A stretch of 64,000 nt of DNA from Oceanobacillus kimchii X50 (GCF_000340475.1 NZ_CM001792.1:2006659-2070658), one strand, 5' to 3'. Shown: positions 11,838 through 22,326, numbered from the stretch's first letter. Translations and numbers: made by a program. The notes: generated by a model from the letters alone, not told the origin.

Positions 11838-13115
11838 ATGAATTATCATCAACCGCTCGCATATCGCATGCGTCCGAAAAACATAGATGAAATTATAGGA
11901 CAAGAACACCTTGTTGGTCAAGGGAAAATAATTGATAGGATGGTAAAAGCAAAGATGCTATCATCCATGATTCTTTTTGGACCACCAGGGACGGGAAAAA
12001 CTTCTATGGCTTACGCTCTAGCAAATAGTGTCGGCCTACCTTTAAAAATATTAAATGCTGTAACTGATAAAAAGAAAGATATGGAAATAGTCGTAGAAGA
12101 AGCAAAAATGAGAGGGCAAATGGTACTTATTCTTGATGAAGTTCATCGACTAGATAAAGCCAAACAAGATTTTCTACTCCCTCATTTAGAAAGCAACCTA
12201 CTAACCTTGATTGGTTGTACCACGAGTAATCCATATCACTCTATTAATCCTGCAATACGCAGCCGCTGTCATTTATTCGAACTGCACGGTTTAACGATTG
12301 AGAATGTGAAAACTGCGTTACATCGTGCAATATTACAACACAATGAAACATCTCAATATGATATTAATATAGAGGAAGATGGACTTGAACATCTAGCTTT
12401 AGCAGCAAATGGAGATTTACGATCATCCTTAAACGGATTAGAGTTAGCGATAAGTTCAACTCCACCAACGGAAGCTGGTGTAATTGAGATAACATTAGAT
12501 ATTGCGGAAGAGTGTATGCAAAAAAAATCCTTTTCACATGATAAAGATGGGGATGCACATTACGATGTTTTATCCGCCTTTCAAAAGTCAATCCGTGGTA
12601 GTGATGTAGATGCAGCACTACATTATTTAAGCCGCTTAATTGAGGCAGGAGACCTCGATAGTATTGCAAGACGGATGATCGTTATTGCATATGAAGATAT
12701 CGGGCTTGCTAACCCTCAAGCAGGTCCAAGAGCTGTAGCTGCTGTACAGGCTGCAGAACGATTAGGTTTTCCAGAGGCTCGAATACCACTTGCAAATGTC
12801 GTTGTAGAACTTGCATTATCTCCAAAATCGAACACAGCCTATAAAGCATTAGACGCAGCATTGAGTGATATAAGAACTGGCAGAAGTGGAGATGTCCCTG
12901 CTCATCTTAAAGATTCTCATTATAAGGGAGCAGAAAAATTAGGAAGAGGACAAGAATATTTATATCCTCATAATTATCCTGGTGCCTGGGTAGATCAACA
13001 ATATCTCCCTGACTCTATCAAAAACCGAATCTATTATTCACCAAAAGATACAGGTAAGTTTGAAAAAGCACTAAAACAAGTATATGAAAAAATTCAACGA
13101 GATAGGAAGAATTAA
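11838..13115 (+). CDS. rarA: Replication-associated recombination protein RarA (MgsA, YrvN)
   Basis: This 425-residue AAA+ ATPase has Walker A GPPGTGKTS near residue 49, Walker B ILDEVHRL and the sensor 1 region TTSNPYHS. The arginine-finger stretch PAIRSRCH and the C-terminal MgsA tetramerisation region (IVIAYEDIGLANPQAGPRA, HYKGAEKLGRGQEYLYPHNYPGAWV) follow. RarA acts at stalled replication forks together with SSB. It is transcribed divergently from cymR, and an AAAAGGACG-type site lies ahead of the start. Confidence 0.96.
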   Translation: MNYHQPLAYRMRPKNIDEIIGQEHLVGQGKIIDRMVKAKMLSSMILFGPPGTGKTSMAYALANSVGLPLKILNAVTDKKKDMEIVVEEAKMRGQMVLILDEVHRLDKAKQDFLLPHLESNLLTLIGCTTSNPYHSINPAIRSRCHLFELHGLTIENVKTALHRAILQHNETSQYDINIEEDGLEHLALAANGDLRSSLNGLELAISSTPPTEAGVIEITLDIAEECMQKKSFSHDKDGDAHYDVLSAFQKSIRGSDVDAALHYLSRLIEAGDLDSIARRMIVIAYEDIGLANPQAGPRAVAAVQAAERLGFPEARIPLANVVVELALSPKSNTAYKALDAALSDIRTGRSGDVPAHLKDSHYKGAEKLGRGQEYLYPHNYPGAWVDQQYLPDSIKNRIYYSPKDTGKFEKALKQVYEKIQRDRKN

Positions 13116-13200
13116 CGTATATTTACACTTCTTTACGGTAACAATAGAAACTACTATACACAATTTCTATTGATTTCTAAAAAGAGGAGTGAATATTCAA

Positions 13201-13872
13201 ATGGCAAAAGTAAGACAAGATGCGTGGTCACATGAAGATGACTTATTATTAGCAGAAACTGTTCTTCGTCACATTCGAGAAGGAAGCACTCAGTTAAATG
13301 CGTTTGATGAAGTTGGTGATAAGCTTAATAGAACTTCTGCTGCATGCGGATTCCGTTGGAACGCAGAAGTACGTATGAAATATGATAATGCAATTGATCT
13401 AGCTAAAAGACAACGAAAAGAGAAAAAGAGAGCAATCAGCGCAGGCATGAAAAAAACATACAGTACACAACAACCTGCAACATTCTCATCTAGCATGGAA
13501 GAAGTAGAGCTTAGTGACTCTCCAAAACAGATAACTAACTCTACACCAACTATTAATTTAGATACCGTAATTCAATATTTACGAGAATTAAAAAAAGACT
13601 ATCATGCTTCCAATCAATCAAAATCTGCATTGGTATCCATAGAACATGAGAATACAACGCTAAAATCAAAAGTAGAAGAATTACAGGATAAATTAGCGGA
13701 TACCGAGAAGCAACTGGCTACCATGCAAGAAGATTATCAAACATTTATCCAAATAATGGATCGTGCTAGAAAAATGACTGTTTTTAATGATAATGAAAAC
13801 GGATTTGTTGCACCAGCTTTCCGAATGGATAAGAATGGTAATTTAGAACAACTTGCTAATGGTTCAAATTAA
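13201..13872 (+). CDS. rsfA: RsfA family prespore transcriptional regulator
   Basis: This 223-residue protein has an N-terminal Myb/SANT-like DNA-binding domain with the RsfA pattern RQDAWSHEDDLLLAETVLR and AACGFRWNAEVR. A long coiled coil follows at about residues 130-185. RsfA tunes sigma-F-dependent gene expression in the forespore. A GTG 12 nt upstream falls inside the GAGGAG ribosome site, so the ATG at 13201 is the likely start. A strong terminator follows. Confidence 0.9.
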   Translation: MAKVRQDAWSHEDDLLLAETVLRHIREGSTQLNAFDEVGDKLNRTSAACGFRWNAEVRMKYDNAIDLAKRQRKEKKRAISAGMKKTYSTQQPATFSSSMEEVELSDSPKQITNSTPTINLDTVIQYLRELKKDYHASNQSKSALVSIEHENTTLKSKVEELQDKLADTEKQLATMQEDYQTFIQIMDRARKMTVFNDNENGFVAPAFRMDKNGNLEQLANGSN

Positions 13873-13883
13873 TAGTCATGTTA

Positions 13884-13919
13884 AGAGAAACTGGATGATT
13901 TCTAGTTTCTCTTTTTTTG
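13884..13919 (+). terminator. Terminator of rsfA
   Basis: A 12-bp stem with a four-base loop (13884-13895 with 13901-13912) is followed by seven T residues on the plus strand. Confidence 0.85.
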
Positions 13920-13934
13920 TATATCAATAAAACA

Positions 13935-14184
13935 CAAAACTGCCAAGAAAATATCCTGACAGTTAATTTTATGTATACGCTCAATCCCGATTGTGCCGTC
14001 TTATTTCAAGCTTTGATCCCGCTATCAGCAGGTGGGTGTCCTGTTTTAAAGATATTGTGCCTCCTACAAATTTAGGCTTGCACGCACATTAAAAACCAAT
14101 TAGACTCCCATTTTTACAGTTGTTCGGTCAAAATACTTTTAATAGACGAACACATCAGGATGAAGCATAAAGTAATTTTATTGT
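13935..14184 (-). ncRNA. ssrS: Probable 6S RNA (SsrS/BsrA type)
   Basis: On the minus strand a near-perfect promoter (next entry) drives a gene-free stretch ending in a hairpin and T-rich run at about 13935-13972. The 5' part contains ATCCTGATGTGTT at about 14149-14161, and ATCCTGA pairs perfectly with TCAGGAT at 13953-13959. This gives a long-range closing stem like that of B. subtilis 6S-1 RNA. In B. subtilis bsrA also lies beside aspS. 6S RNA binds the SigA RNA polymerase holoenzyme. The promoter, closing stem and terminator are seen; the identity is inferred from layout and synteny. Confidence 0.62.
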
Positions 14185-14190
14185 GTGTTC

Positions 14191-14219
14191 ATATTAGCAT
14201 AAATGTTTTTTCAAGACAA
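14191..14219 (-). promoter_or_regulatory. Extended -10 SigA-type promoter of the putative 6S RNA
   Basis: On the minus strand, -35 TTGTCT (14214-14219) and -10 TAATAT (14191-14196) are separated by exactly 17 nt, with a TGC extension before the -10. It lies between aspS and the RNA and points away from aspS. Confidence 0.65.
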
Positions 14220-14240
14220 TAGGTCAGCTGTACGAAAATT

Positions 14241-16016
14241 TTATTGATCTTTTCCTATTGATTGCAATTGGATAGATAATTCATCTAATTGATCATTACT
14301 TACACCACTTGGAGCTGAAGTCATTAAATCAGAGGCTGAAGCTGTTTTTGGAAATAGTATGGTATCGCGTAAATTCGATCTACCTGCTAACAACATAATA
14401 ATACGGTCTAGACCAAGAGCAATTCCTCCATGGGGAGGTGCACCAAATTCTAAAGCATCTAATAAGAATCCAAATTGATTACGAGCTTCTTCTTCTGAAA
14501 ATCCTAAAACATTAAACATTTGATCCTGTTGTTCCTTCTGATGAATACGTATTGATCCTCCTCCTAGTTCAAAACCATTTAAAACTAAGTCATATGCATT
14601 TGCACGTACACTAGCAGGATTGGATTCTAATTTATCTATATCTTCTTCAACTGGAGAGGTAAATGGATGGTGTGCAGCAAAATATCTGCCTAACCCTTCG
14701 TCATACTCTAAGAGTGGCCAATCTGTTACCCATAAGAAATGGAACTTGGATTCATCAATTAGGTCTAACTCCTTGCCTAAGTGAAGACGTAAAGCTCCAA
14801 GACTATCGTATACAACATTTGTTTTATCCGCTACAAACAGCAATAAGTCTCCTTGCTCTACATCTGCACGCTCACGAATCCCCGTAACTTCCTCTTCAGA
14901 TAAAAATTTAGCAATAGGTCCTTTCAATTCACTTTCTTCAGCTTTTAACCAAGCAAGCCCTTTAGCATCATAAACTTTTACGTATTCTGTTAATTTATCA
15001 ATATCTTTACGAGAATAATTATCAGCTTTACCCTTTATATTTAATAAGGCAACCTTTCCACCGTTATCTACTGCTTGAGAAAAGACCTTAAATCCAGATG
15101 AAGCCACTAAATCGGAAACATGAATTAACTCTAAACCAAAACGTGTGTCTGGTTTATCGGAACCGTATCTATCCATTGCTTCTTGATATGGCATACGTGG
15201 TAATGGTAATGAAATTTCTATACCTTTTACTTCTTCCATTACTTTTTTCATCATATGTTCCGTCATATCCATTATTTCATCACTTGTTAAAAATGATGTT
15301 TCAATATCGATTTGAGTGAATTCAGGTTGTCTATCAGCACGTAAGTCCTCATCACGGAAGCATCTTGCGATTTGATAATAACGTTCAAAACCGCCCATCA
15401 TGATTAATTGTTTAAACAATTGTGGAGACTGAGGTAAGGCATAAAATTCACCTGGATGTACACGACTAGGAACTAAATAATCCCTCGCTCCTTCTGGTGT
15501 ACTCTTCGTAAGAATCGGTGTCTCCATCTCCATAAAATCATTGTCATTTAAGTAGTTTCGAATTGCTTGTGTTGTTTGATGACGTAATCGAAATGTTTCT
15601 TGTAGTGAATTTCTGCGCAAGTCTAAATATCTATATTTAAGTCGAACATCTTCAGATACATCGGTTATATCTTGGATGGTGAATGGTGGCGTTTTTGCTT
15701 TATTTAAGATTTGAATGCCTGAAGCATTAACTTCAATCTTACCAGTTTTCATGGAAGGATTGAAGGTGGATTCATCACGAGCAACCACTGTACCATTTAT
15801 TTGGATTACATATTCAGAACGAATATTTTCCGCTGTTTCCAAGGCCTCTTTTGAATAGTCAGGGTTAAAGACAACTTGTATTACTCCTGATTTATCACGA
15901 AGGTCAATAAAAATTAATCCGCCAAGATCACGACGTTTTTGAACCCAACCTTTTAGCAGTACTTTTTCATCGATGTTTTTTTCAGTTAGTCTTCCCGCCA
16001 TTAATCTTTCACTCAT
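14241..16016 (-). CDS. aspS: Aspartyl-tRNA synthetase
   Basis: This 591-residue bacterial-type AspRS has an N-terminal OB-fold anticodon domain ([13 protein letters not shown]) and a class II core with motif 2 [16 protein letters not shown]. The large bacterial GAD insertion is present, and motif 3 is in [12 protein letters not shown]. The C-terminus [16 protein letters not shown] is family-typical. The start overlaps the hisS stop by 8 nt, so hisS-aspS is one operon under the hisS T-box. I could not tell from sequence whether it is a discriminating or a non-discriminating form. Confidence 0.97.
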   Translation of the reverse strand: MSERLMAGRLTEKNIDEKVLLKGWVQKRRDLGGLIFIDLRDKSGVIQVVFNPDYSKEALETAENIRSEYVIQINGTVVARDESTFNPSMKTGKIEVNASGIQILNKAKTPPFTIQDITDVSEDVRLKYRYLDLRRNSLQETFRLRHQTTQAIRNYLNDNDFMEMETPILTKSTPEGARDYLVPSRVHPGEFYALPQSPQLFKQLIMMGGFERYYQIARCFRDEDLRADRQPEFTQIDIETSFLTSDEIMDMTEHMMKKVMEEVKGIEISLPLPRMPYQEAMDRYGSDKPDTRFGLELIHVSDLVASSGFKVFSQAVDNGGKVALLNIKGKADNYSRKDIDKLTEYVKVYDAKGLAWLKAEESELKGPIAKFLSEEEVTGIRERADVEQGDLLLFVADKTNVVYDSLGALRLHLGKELDLIDESKFHFLWVTDWPLLEYDEGLGRYFAAHHPFTSPVEEDIDKLESNPASVRANAYDLVLNGFELGGGSIRIHQKEQQDQMFNVLGFSEEEARNQFGFLLDALEFGAPPHGGIALGLDRIIMLLAGRSNLRDTILFPKTASASDLMTSAPSGVSNDQLDELSIQLQSIGKDQ

Positions 16017-17298
16017 TTATTATTCCTCCATTCAATTTTCCCTTAAGAACCTCTATTAATTGAGACATGGAAACCTCACTTTGATTACCTGTAGACATTT
16101 CTTTTAAAGTGACTTCCTGCTTTTCAATTTCATCATCACCAAGGAAAATGACAAATTTAGACTGGTAACGATCGGCAGCTTTTAATTGCCCTTTCATTTT
16201 GCGTTTTTGATAGTCCATATCAGCTTGTATTCCATTCATACGAAGCTTCTTCACGATTTTCGCCGCTTCTAACTTAGCTCCATCTCCCATATTCGCAACA
16301 AAGCAGTCAAGTTGTTGATCAATAGGTAGTGTTATACTTTCAGCCTCAAGCGCCATTAATAACCTTTCTAAACCCATTCCAAAACCAATTCCAGGTGAAT
16401 TAGGTCCTCCAAACTCTTCACTTAATCCATTATAACGTCCTCCACCTGCAAGGGTTGTAATTGCTCCAAACCCTTCTGCTTCACTCATAATTTCAAAAGC
16501 AGTATGGTTATAATAATCTAATCCCCGCACAAGATTCGGATCAACTACATATTCAATATCCAAAGCATCTAAATATGCCTTTACTTCGTTAAAGTATGTT
16601 ACTGAATAATCATTTAAGTATTCAATTATTGAAGGTGCTGTCTTCATAGCAGGATGATCTCTATCTTTCTTACAATCAAGCACACGCAGTGGATTTTTAT
16701 CTAATCGATTTTGACAGTCATGGCATAATTCTTCCCTGTGAGGTTCGAAGTGTTGAATTAATGCATTACGATGCGATTTTCTACTTTCTTGATCACCTAA
16801 TGAATTAATAACAAGTTTTAAAGATTTTAAACCGAGACCTTTGTATATATTCATTGCAAAATCAATTACTTCTGCATCCACTGCAGGATCTTCACTGCCA
16901 ATAACCTCTGTTCCAAATTGATTCAACTGTCGCATTCTACCTTTTTGAGGGCGTTCATAACGAAACATGGAACCAAAATAAAATAATTTAATTGGTTGAT
17001 TAGGACTTCCGAATAGTTTATTTTCTACATAAGCTCGAGCTACAGAAGCAGTTCCTTCTGGACGTAATGTTAGACTTCTTCCACCACGATCTTCAAAAGT
17101 ATACATTTCCTTCTGAACAATATCCGTTGTATCTCCTACCCCTCTTTGGAATACTTCGGTATGTTCAAACAGCGGGGTGCGTATTTCTTGATAATGATAA
17201 CTATTACAGATCTCTTTAATTTTACTTTCTACAAATTGCCATTTTACAGTTTGTTCCGGTAATAAATCAACAGTTCCTCTTGGAGCTTTCATGCTCAT
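16009..17298 (-). CDS. hisS: Histidyl-tRNA synthetase
   Basis: This 429-residue class II synthetase starts at [15 protein letters not shown], with a GGAGG site 7 nt upstream. Motif 2 is [14 protein letters not shown], the HisA signature is in [14 protein letters not shown], and motif 3 is in GFGMGLERL. It charges tRNA-His. It is the first gene of hisS-aspS, behind a T-box leader, so both synthetases should respond to the charging state sensed by that leader. Confidence 0.97.
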   Translation of the reverse strand: MSMKAPRGTVDLLPEQTVKWQFVESKIKEICNSYHYQEIRTPLFEHTEVFQRGVGDTTDIVQKEMYTFEDRGGRSLTLRPEGTASVARAYVENKLFGSPNQPIKLFYFGSMFRYERPQKGRMRQLNQFGTEVIGSEDPAVDAEVIDFAMNIYKGLGLKSLKLVINSLGDQESRKSHRNALIQHFEPHREELCHDCQNRLDKNPLRVLDCKKDRDHPAMKTAPSIIEYLNDYSVTYFNEVKAYLDALDIEYVVDPNLVRGLDYYNHTAFEIMSEAEGFGAITTLAGGGRYNGLSEEFGGPNSPGIGFGMGLERLLMALEAESITLPIDQQLDCFVANMGDGAKLEAAKIVKKLRMNGIQADMDYQKRKMKGQLKAADRYQSKFVIFLGDDEIEKQEVTLKEMSTGNQSEVSMSQLIEVLKGKLNGGIINE

Positions 17299-17330
17299 AA
17301 TCTTACCTCCTTAAGATTATCCGTACATAT

Positions 17331-17600
17331 AAAAAACTCCCGTCCCTTCAAATTAAAGAAGGGACGGGAGTTTACCCGCGTTGCCACCCTAGTTGATGCT
17401 CAAAATTAGAACATCCGCTTTCACAGTTAACGCCTGCAACACGTTTATACCTACTATATTCGATATAAAACCTCCAGAATGTCTTTCATATGGAGCATAT
17501 AGGAAATAGTTTCCAGCCAATGACTACTTCTCTCTTTGCTACTGCTTCCAAATTACTTTTTCTTTCAACGGTTGTACGTTCTTATTTTACTTGGAATGTC
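17331..17600 (-). ncRNA. T-box riboswitch leader of hisS-aspS
   Basis: The T-box core AGGGTGGCAACGCGGG is on the minus strand at 17375-17390. A perfect 13-bp terminator stem follows (17337-17349 with 17358-17370), ending in six T residues. The remaining ~200 nt up to the promoter fits stem I and the specifier loop. I did not fold the specifier, so whether it reads His, Asp or both is open. Confidence 0.93.
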
Positions 17601-17601
17601 T

Positions 17602-17633
17602 ATTATAATAATCTCTGTTTGTAAGAATGTCAA
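17602..17633 (-). promoter_or_regulatory. SigA-type promoter of the hisS T-box transcript
   Basis: On the minus strand a consensus TTGACA -35 element (17628-17633) is followed after 17 nt by TATTAT (17605-17610), with TATAAT overlapping it at 17602-17607. The -35 overlaps the stop of the yrzK-like gene. Confidence 0.72.
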
Positions 17634-17812
17634 GAACGGATTATCTTTTTCTTTAATAACTTTACTTCACCAATGGATATCCCTAACTCTGAAGCAATTT
17701 CCATATAATTCGAGCTTTCTTCTATTTCCATAAAATGATGTAGATCTGCAGATAATAGATCAGAATTTTGGTTTGCACCCCAGTGTTTTTTTTGCACTCG
17801 CAATATTTCCAC
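17630..17812 (-). CDS. yrzK: YrzK-like small protein with an HTH-like segment
   Basis: This 60-residue protein has a C-terminal segment (YMEIASELGISIGEVKLLKKKI) that reads like a helix-turn-helix of the sigma-region-4 type. A GGAGTGG-like ribosome site precedes it. B. subtilis carries a small gene, yrzK, at exactly this position between hisS and the yrvJ amidase, which supports a real gene. The function is unknown, and the symbol is given on synteny. Confidence 0.6.
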   Translation of the reverse strand: MEILRVQKKHWGANQNSDLLSADLHHFMEIEESSNYMEIASELGISIGEVKLLKKKIIRS

Positions 17813-17909
17813 TCCTCCAAATAAATTCCATTCCTACCTCTAGCTTTGCCTAAAAGAATATTTTTTATTATACTGTTAAAAGATAAAGTTCTATTCGGGG
17901 AGGAAGATC

Positions 17910-18950
17910 GTGAAATTAACGACATTTTTATCAACCATTTTATTTACGCTACTGTTTATCTTTATATTTGAACAATCAGTAACTGCTGACACTGCAATTG
18001 TAGATGGAGAAGGAATACATGTGAGAAGTGGTCCAGGTTCTGAATACGATAGTATTGGGAATGTAAATGAAGGGCAATCTTATCCATTAGTACAGCAACA
18101 AAATGATTGGGTGGAAATAGATTACAATGGTGAGTCAGGCTGGGTTTCCCAAGAGTACATAAATATTGAGCAAACAGAGCAAGAATATGCTGAAATAGAT
18201 AGTGAATCCGTAGAAACGGTCTACAATAACACACATCTAAGATCAGGTCCTTCTGTTAATGATTCTATTATTGATTATGTTGATCAAGGAACTACTTTAA
18301 ATATTGTTCAGAGTGAAGAAGAATGGCTAGAGGTTGAGTATAAAGAATCAACTGCCTTTGTTCATCGAGATTTTATTTCGGATACCACAAAGATACCAAA
18401 TAATGATGGATTTAAAAATAAAACAATTGTAATTGATGCAGGTCACGGTGGAAGAGATGTTGGAGCAATTGGTACCTCTAATACGTATGAAAAAGACTTT
18501 GCATTTCTAACGGCTCAAGAATTAGCTAGTGAGTTGACTTATCTTGGAGCTGATGTACACATGACAAGAAGTCATGATGAGTTCATTTCATTAAATAGTA
18601 GAGCATCCTATGCAAATTTTGTTGATACAGATGCCTTCATTAGTATTCACTACAACAGCGTAGCTGACCTACCAAACGTCACCGGAATTGAAACCTTCTA
18701 TTACAATGAAAAAATGAAACCACTCGCTGAATCGGTTCAACAAGGGATGATTCGGTCTTCAGGGGATGAGGACCGCGGAACATCTTATGGAGATTTCCAA
18801 ATTCTTCGTTTAAGTTTACAGCCTTCCCTATTATTAGAATTAGGATTTATTTCTAATAAAGAACAAGAAGCACTGCTTTCAACAACCGGTTACCAAAAAC
18901 AATTAGTGAGCGGGATACTTGAAGGATTATCCACACACTTTAATCGATAA
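17910..18950 (+). CDS. yrvJ: N-acetylmuramoyl-L-alanine amidase with two SH3b domains (YrvJ)
   Basis: This 346-residue secreted cell-wall hydrolase starts with GTG after GGGGAGGAAG. It has a signal peptide to about residue 27, then two bacterial SH3 domains (about 28-85 and 100-155, both with LRSGP/VRSGP motifs). An Amidase_3 domain from about 168 completes it. Zinc ligands are visible in DAGHGGRD, the following Glu of TYEKD, SIHYN, and catalytic Glu in LLLELGF. It cleaves the bond between N-acetylmuramic acid and L-Ala in peptidoglycan. It has fewer SH3 units than the B. subtilis homologue. Confidence 0.94.
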   Translation: MKLTTFLSTILFTLLFIFIFEQSVTADTAIVDGEGIHVRSGPGSEYDSIGNVNEGQSYPLVQQQNDWVEIDYNGESGWVSQEYINIEQTEQEYAEIDSESVETVYNNTHLRSGPSVNDSIIDYVDQGTTLNIVQSEEEWLEVEYKESTAFVHRDFISDTTKIPNNDGFKNKTIVIDAGHGGRDVGAIGTSNTYEKDFAFLTAQELASELTYLGADVHMTRSHDEFISLNSRASYANFVDTDAFISIHYNSVADLPNVTGIETFYYNEKMKPLAESVQQGMIRSSGDEDRGTSYGDFQILRLSLQPSLLLELGFISNKEQEALLSTTGYQKQLVSGILEGLSTHFNR

Positions 18951-18990
18951 AAAAATCGCCAGCTTTTTCGGAAGTCTGGCGATTTTTTTA
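18949..18990. terminator. Bidirectional terminator between yrvJ and dtd
   Basis: A 12-bp stem (18951-18962 with 18976-18987) is flanked by A and T runs on both sides, so it serves the converging amidase and dtd transcripts. Confidence 0.88.
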
Positions 18991-19434
18991 TCGATCTTTA
19001 CTGTCAATAATTAAAGTTACAGGTCCGTCGTTCGTTAATTTCACGTCCATCATAGCACCAAATTTACCGGTTTCTACATGTATCCCTTCATTCGTTAAAG
19101 AAGTGTTGAATTTATTATATAAATCTTCAGCTATCGATGGTTTTGCTGCTTGCATGAAGTTCGGTCTTCTTCCTTTACGGGTATCACCATATAATGTAAA
19201 TTGAGAAACAGAAAGGATGCTTCCGCCTATATCTTTTAAGGATAAGTTCATTTTTCCATTATCATCTTCAAATACACGTAAATTAGGAATTTTCCCTACC
19301 AAGTATTGTATATCTTCATGTGTATCTTCGTGTGTAATACCTAGTAATACGACAAATCCTCTGGTTATACTACCTACAATTTGATTGTCTACTGTTACAC
19401 TTGCTTCTTTTGATCTTTGTATAACTACCTTCAT
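18988..19434 (-). CDS. dtd: D-aminoacyl-tRNA deacylase
   Basis: This 148-residue DTD enzyme recycles D-aminoacyl-tRNAs and also clears glycyl-tRNA-Ala. Both active-site signatures are present: [15 protein letters not shown], and the cross-subunit Gly-Pro motif in [12 protein letters not shown]. It follows relA, as in B. subtilis, and converges on the yrvJ amidase. Confidence 0.96.
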   Translation of the reverse strand: MKVVIQRSKEASVTVDNQIVGSITRGFVVLLGITHEDTHEDIQYLVGKIPNLRVFEDDNGKMNLSLKDIGGSILSVSQFTLYGDTRKGRRPNFMQAAKPSIAEDLYNKFNTSLTNEGIHVETGKFGAMMDVKLTNDGPVTLIIDSKDR

Positions 19435-19561
19435 ATTAAATAACTCCTAACCATAATACGAAATTCATTCAGCCGGGGATTCGTTCAAAAGCATGACCTA
19501 AAGGCTCTTGAACAGAATCGAGTTGAGAATGATTTCACTCCCTTGATAAAAAATGGTCGTT

Positions 19562-21766
19562 TTATTGCACTGTCCTTGTTACGGTATAAACATCTCGAAT
19601 TTGTTTAATTCGGTCAACAATCTTTCTTAAATGATTTGTATTATGAATTAATATAGTTAATTGAATGATCGCCATCTTATTTCGATCCGATCTTCCATTC
19701 ACATGCGTAATGTTCGTTTTCATCTCATTTACTGCTTGAAGAACTTCATTCACTAGTCCTCTACGATCGTATCCAGTTATTTGTAAATCAACATGATACT
19801 GCTTCCGTTCAGCGTATTCACTTTCCCACATTACATCTATATATCGCTGTTTTGCTTCTTCCGTTTGAACATTTGGACAATCTGCTCGATGTACTGATAC
19901 TCCTCTACCTTTTGTGATATAGCCTAATATCTCATCCCCTGGTACGGGATTGCAACATTTAGCAATACGAACAAGTAAGTTATCTACACCAGCCACTCTA
20001 ACCCCGGAATCCTTTTTGTACATTCTTTTTGTATGTTGATCTGAATCTGTCTTGACTTCTTCAATAGTTGTTTGCAAATCTTGTTCTTTCTCGCGAGATT
20101 GTCTGATTTTTTCCGTTAATCTCGTTGCAATTAAAGAAGCAGTAATTCCCTGATAACCAACTGCAGCATACATATCATCTTCATTTTGGAAATTAAATTT
20201 ATCAAATACTCGATTTAAATTGTCTTGGGTTAAAACTTCCTTAGGATCAATATCATTTTCACGTATTTCTCTTTCGACTGCTTCTTTTCCTTTAACAATG
20301 TTCTCATCCCGTTGTTGTTTTTTAAAGAACTGCTTAATTTTACTTTTCGCTTGTGAAGTTTGTACCATCTTTAACCAATCTTGAGAAGGACCATAAGAAT
20401 GCTTGGAAGTCATTACTTCCACAATATCGCCATTTTGTAATTCATAATCTAATGGCTCCATTTTGCCGTTAATTTTTGCACCAATCGTTTTATTACCTAT
20501 TTCTGTATGAATTTTAAATGCAAAATCTAATGGAATTGAACCTGAAGGAAGTTCTATTACTTCTCCCTTCGGTGTAAATACATATACCATGTCTGAAAAT
20601 AGATCGATTTTCAATGACTCAATAAATTCTTCTGCATCATGAGTTTCACTTTGCCATTCTAGTATTTCACGAAACCAAGATAACTTCTCCTCGAAACTAC
20701 TTTTTTCTCGAGAAGCTTTTCCTTCTTTATATGCCCAATGTGCAGCTATACCGTATTCCGCAATATCATGCATTTCTTTTGTGCGTATCTGTACTTCTAA
20801 CGGGTCACCTTTTGGACCAATTACAGTTGTATGAAGTGATTGGTACAGATTTTGTTTTGGCATTGCGATATAATCTTTGAATCGTCCAGGCATCGGTTTC
20901 CAATTTGTATGAATAATACCAAGCACTGCATAGCAATCTTTAATATTTTCAACAAGAATACGTACAGCAAGTAGATCATAAATTTCATTAAATTGCTTTT
21001 TTTGATTCACCATTTTTTGGTAGATACTATATAAATGTTTCGGTCGGCCTGACATTTCCGCCTCGATATTAACCGTATCCAATTCAAGTGCCAACTCATC
21101 GATAACTTCTTGAATATAAGATTCTCTTTCTTCGCGCTTTTGCTTCATTAATTGAACAATCCGGTAATACTGCTGCGGATTCAAATATCGTAAGGCAGTA
21201 TCTTCTAACTCCCATTTAATAGTTGAAATACCTAAGCGATGTGCTAAAGGGGCAAATATTTCTAATGTTTCATTAGAAATTCTACGTTGTTTTTCTGGAG
21301 CAAGATGTTTTAAAGTGCGCATATTGTGCAATCGATCTGCAAGTTTAATCATAATAACACGTATGTCTTTTGCCATTGCTACAAACATTTTCCGATGGTT
21401 TTCCGCTTGTTGTGCTTCTTTTGTTTCATAGCGAATTTTACCTAACTTGGTTACACCATCTACTAACATTGCAATTTCATGATTAAAGGCTTCTTCTAAT
21501 TGTTCTACGGTTATATCAGTATCCTCAACAACATCATGTAAAAACCCTGCAGATATCGTCTCTGAATCCATCTGTAAATTAGCTAATATTCCTGCGACTT
21601 GAACAGGATGGATAATATATGGTTCTCCAGATTTCCGAAATTGATCTTTATGCGCATCAGAAGCAAATTCATATGCTTGCTCAATTAATGCGATATCATC
21701 TTCAGATAAATACGTTTTTACTTGTTCCACTATATCCCTTATCGTTACATTTTCATCTTTTGCCAT
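19562..21766 (-). CDS. relA: Bifunctional (p)ppGpp synthetase/hydrolase RelA
   Basis: This 734-residue long RSH enzyme has an N-terminal HD hydrolase domain (GFLHDVVEDTD, with IKLADRLHNM). The synthetase domain includes FKDYIAMPKQNLYQSLHT. A TGS domain (VYVFTPKGEVIELPSGS), a zinc-finger region (AKCCNPVPGDEILGYIT) and a C-terminal ACT domain follow. The hydrolase residues look intact, which fits the bifunctional Rel of Firmicutes. It adjusts transcription and translation during amino-acid starvation. Confidence 0.97.
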   Translation of the reverse strand: MAKDENVTIRDIVEQVKTYLSEDDIALIEQAYEFASDAHKDQFRKSGEPYIIHPVQVAGILANLQMDSETISAGFLHDVVEDTDITVEQLEEAFNHEIAMLVDGVTKLGKIRYETKEAQQAENHRKMFVAMAKDIRVIMIKLADRLHNMRTLKHLAPEKQRRISNETLEIFAPLAHRLGISTIKWELEDTALRYLNPQQYYRIVQLMKQKREERESYIQEVIDELALELDTVNIEAEMSGRPKHLYSIYQKMVNQKKQFNEIYDLLAVRILVENIKDCYAVLGIIHTNWKPMPGRFKDYIAMPKQNLYQSLHTTVIGPKGDPLEVQIRTKEMHDIAEYGIAAHWAYKEGKASREKSSFEEKLSWFREILEWQSETHDAEEFIESLKIDLFSDMVYVFTPKGEVIELPSGSIPLDFAFKIHTEIGNKTIGAKINGKMEPLDYELQNGDIVEVMTSKHSYGPSQDWLKMVQTSQAKSKIKQFFKKQQRDENIVKGKEAVEREIRENDIDPKEVLTQDNLNRVFDKFNFQNEDDMYAAVGYQGITASLIATRLTEKIRQSREKEQDLQTTIEEVKTDSDQHTKRMYKKDSGVRVAGVDNLLVRIAKCCNPVPGDEILGYITKGRGVSVHRADCPNVQTEEAKQRYIDVMWESEYAERKQYHVDLQITGYDRRGLVNEVLQAVNEMKTNITHVNGRSDRNKMAIIQLTILIHNTNHLRKIVDRIKQIRDVYTVTRTVQ

Positions 21767-21839
21767 GTAATCACCTTTACTTGCTGTATATTCATATAAA
21801 TAACTTTATTCATTTTAACATTTTAGTTAATTTCATATG

Positions 21840-21990
21840 TAATGGAAGACGACGACTCCTGTAGCTTAAAAACGACTAGGAAAAGAAGTTATTTTTTCCT
21901 ACTTAGTTGAAGCCGAGACTTTCTAAAAAAAGCTACCACTTGCAAAGGAATCAAACATTGTAACATTTAGATTCCACACAAATATCTTAT
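21840..21990 (-). repeat. Decayed copy of a dispersed intergenic repeat (copy A)
   Basis: The 20 nt at 21844-21863 are the exact reverse complement of 29945-29964. Both copies also share a more diverged TTGATT...TTGCA block about 100 nt further in. The layout resembles the widespread Bacillaceae intergenic repeats that begin near GATTTCCGTTGCAGG and end near CAGGAGTCG...CTTC. It lies in the gene-free relA-apt interval; no ORF is supported. Confidence 0.5.
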
Positions 21991-22066
21991 TTTCAAATTG
22001 ATTTATTTGTTAAATAATATTAATTATAAATCTTTTTGATCCATACTGTCCAACTATAAAAAAAGT

Positions 22067-22287
22067 GCCCGTTTAATGACGTACAATCTGCGTCTTTTTC
22101 CTTTGAGTTTAAGGAAACATGTTGAGCTCGAACAAACTGATGTTGACTTTCAGTCAGAGGGAACAAGCACGACTAAGCCTCATAAAAATCGTAATGGAGA
22201 GCGTCAAGTATGGAGTTAAGATTACTCTCACGAAAAGATTTACTAATTGCAGGGTTTGCGCCGGAAGTAGCTGGTTCAGTTAAATAG
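22067..22287 (+). pseudogene. Remnant of an unidentified protein gene
   Basis: Three short coding-like blocks line up if two frameshifts are allowed: VQSASFSFEFKE, then VELEQTDVDFQSEGTSTTK...NGERQVWS, then LLSRKDLLIAGFAPEVAGSVK ending in TAG. Each block is protein-like, and none has a start codon with a ribosome site. I do not recognise the family. The stretch fills most of the 600-nt gap between relA and apt together with the decayed repeat. Confidence 0.35.
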
Positions 22288-22326
22288 TTATCAAATTTTA
22301 TAATTTCCTATAAGATTATAAAGAAG

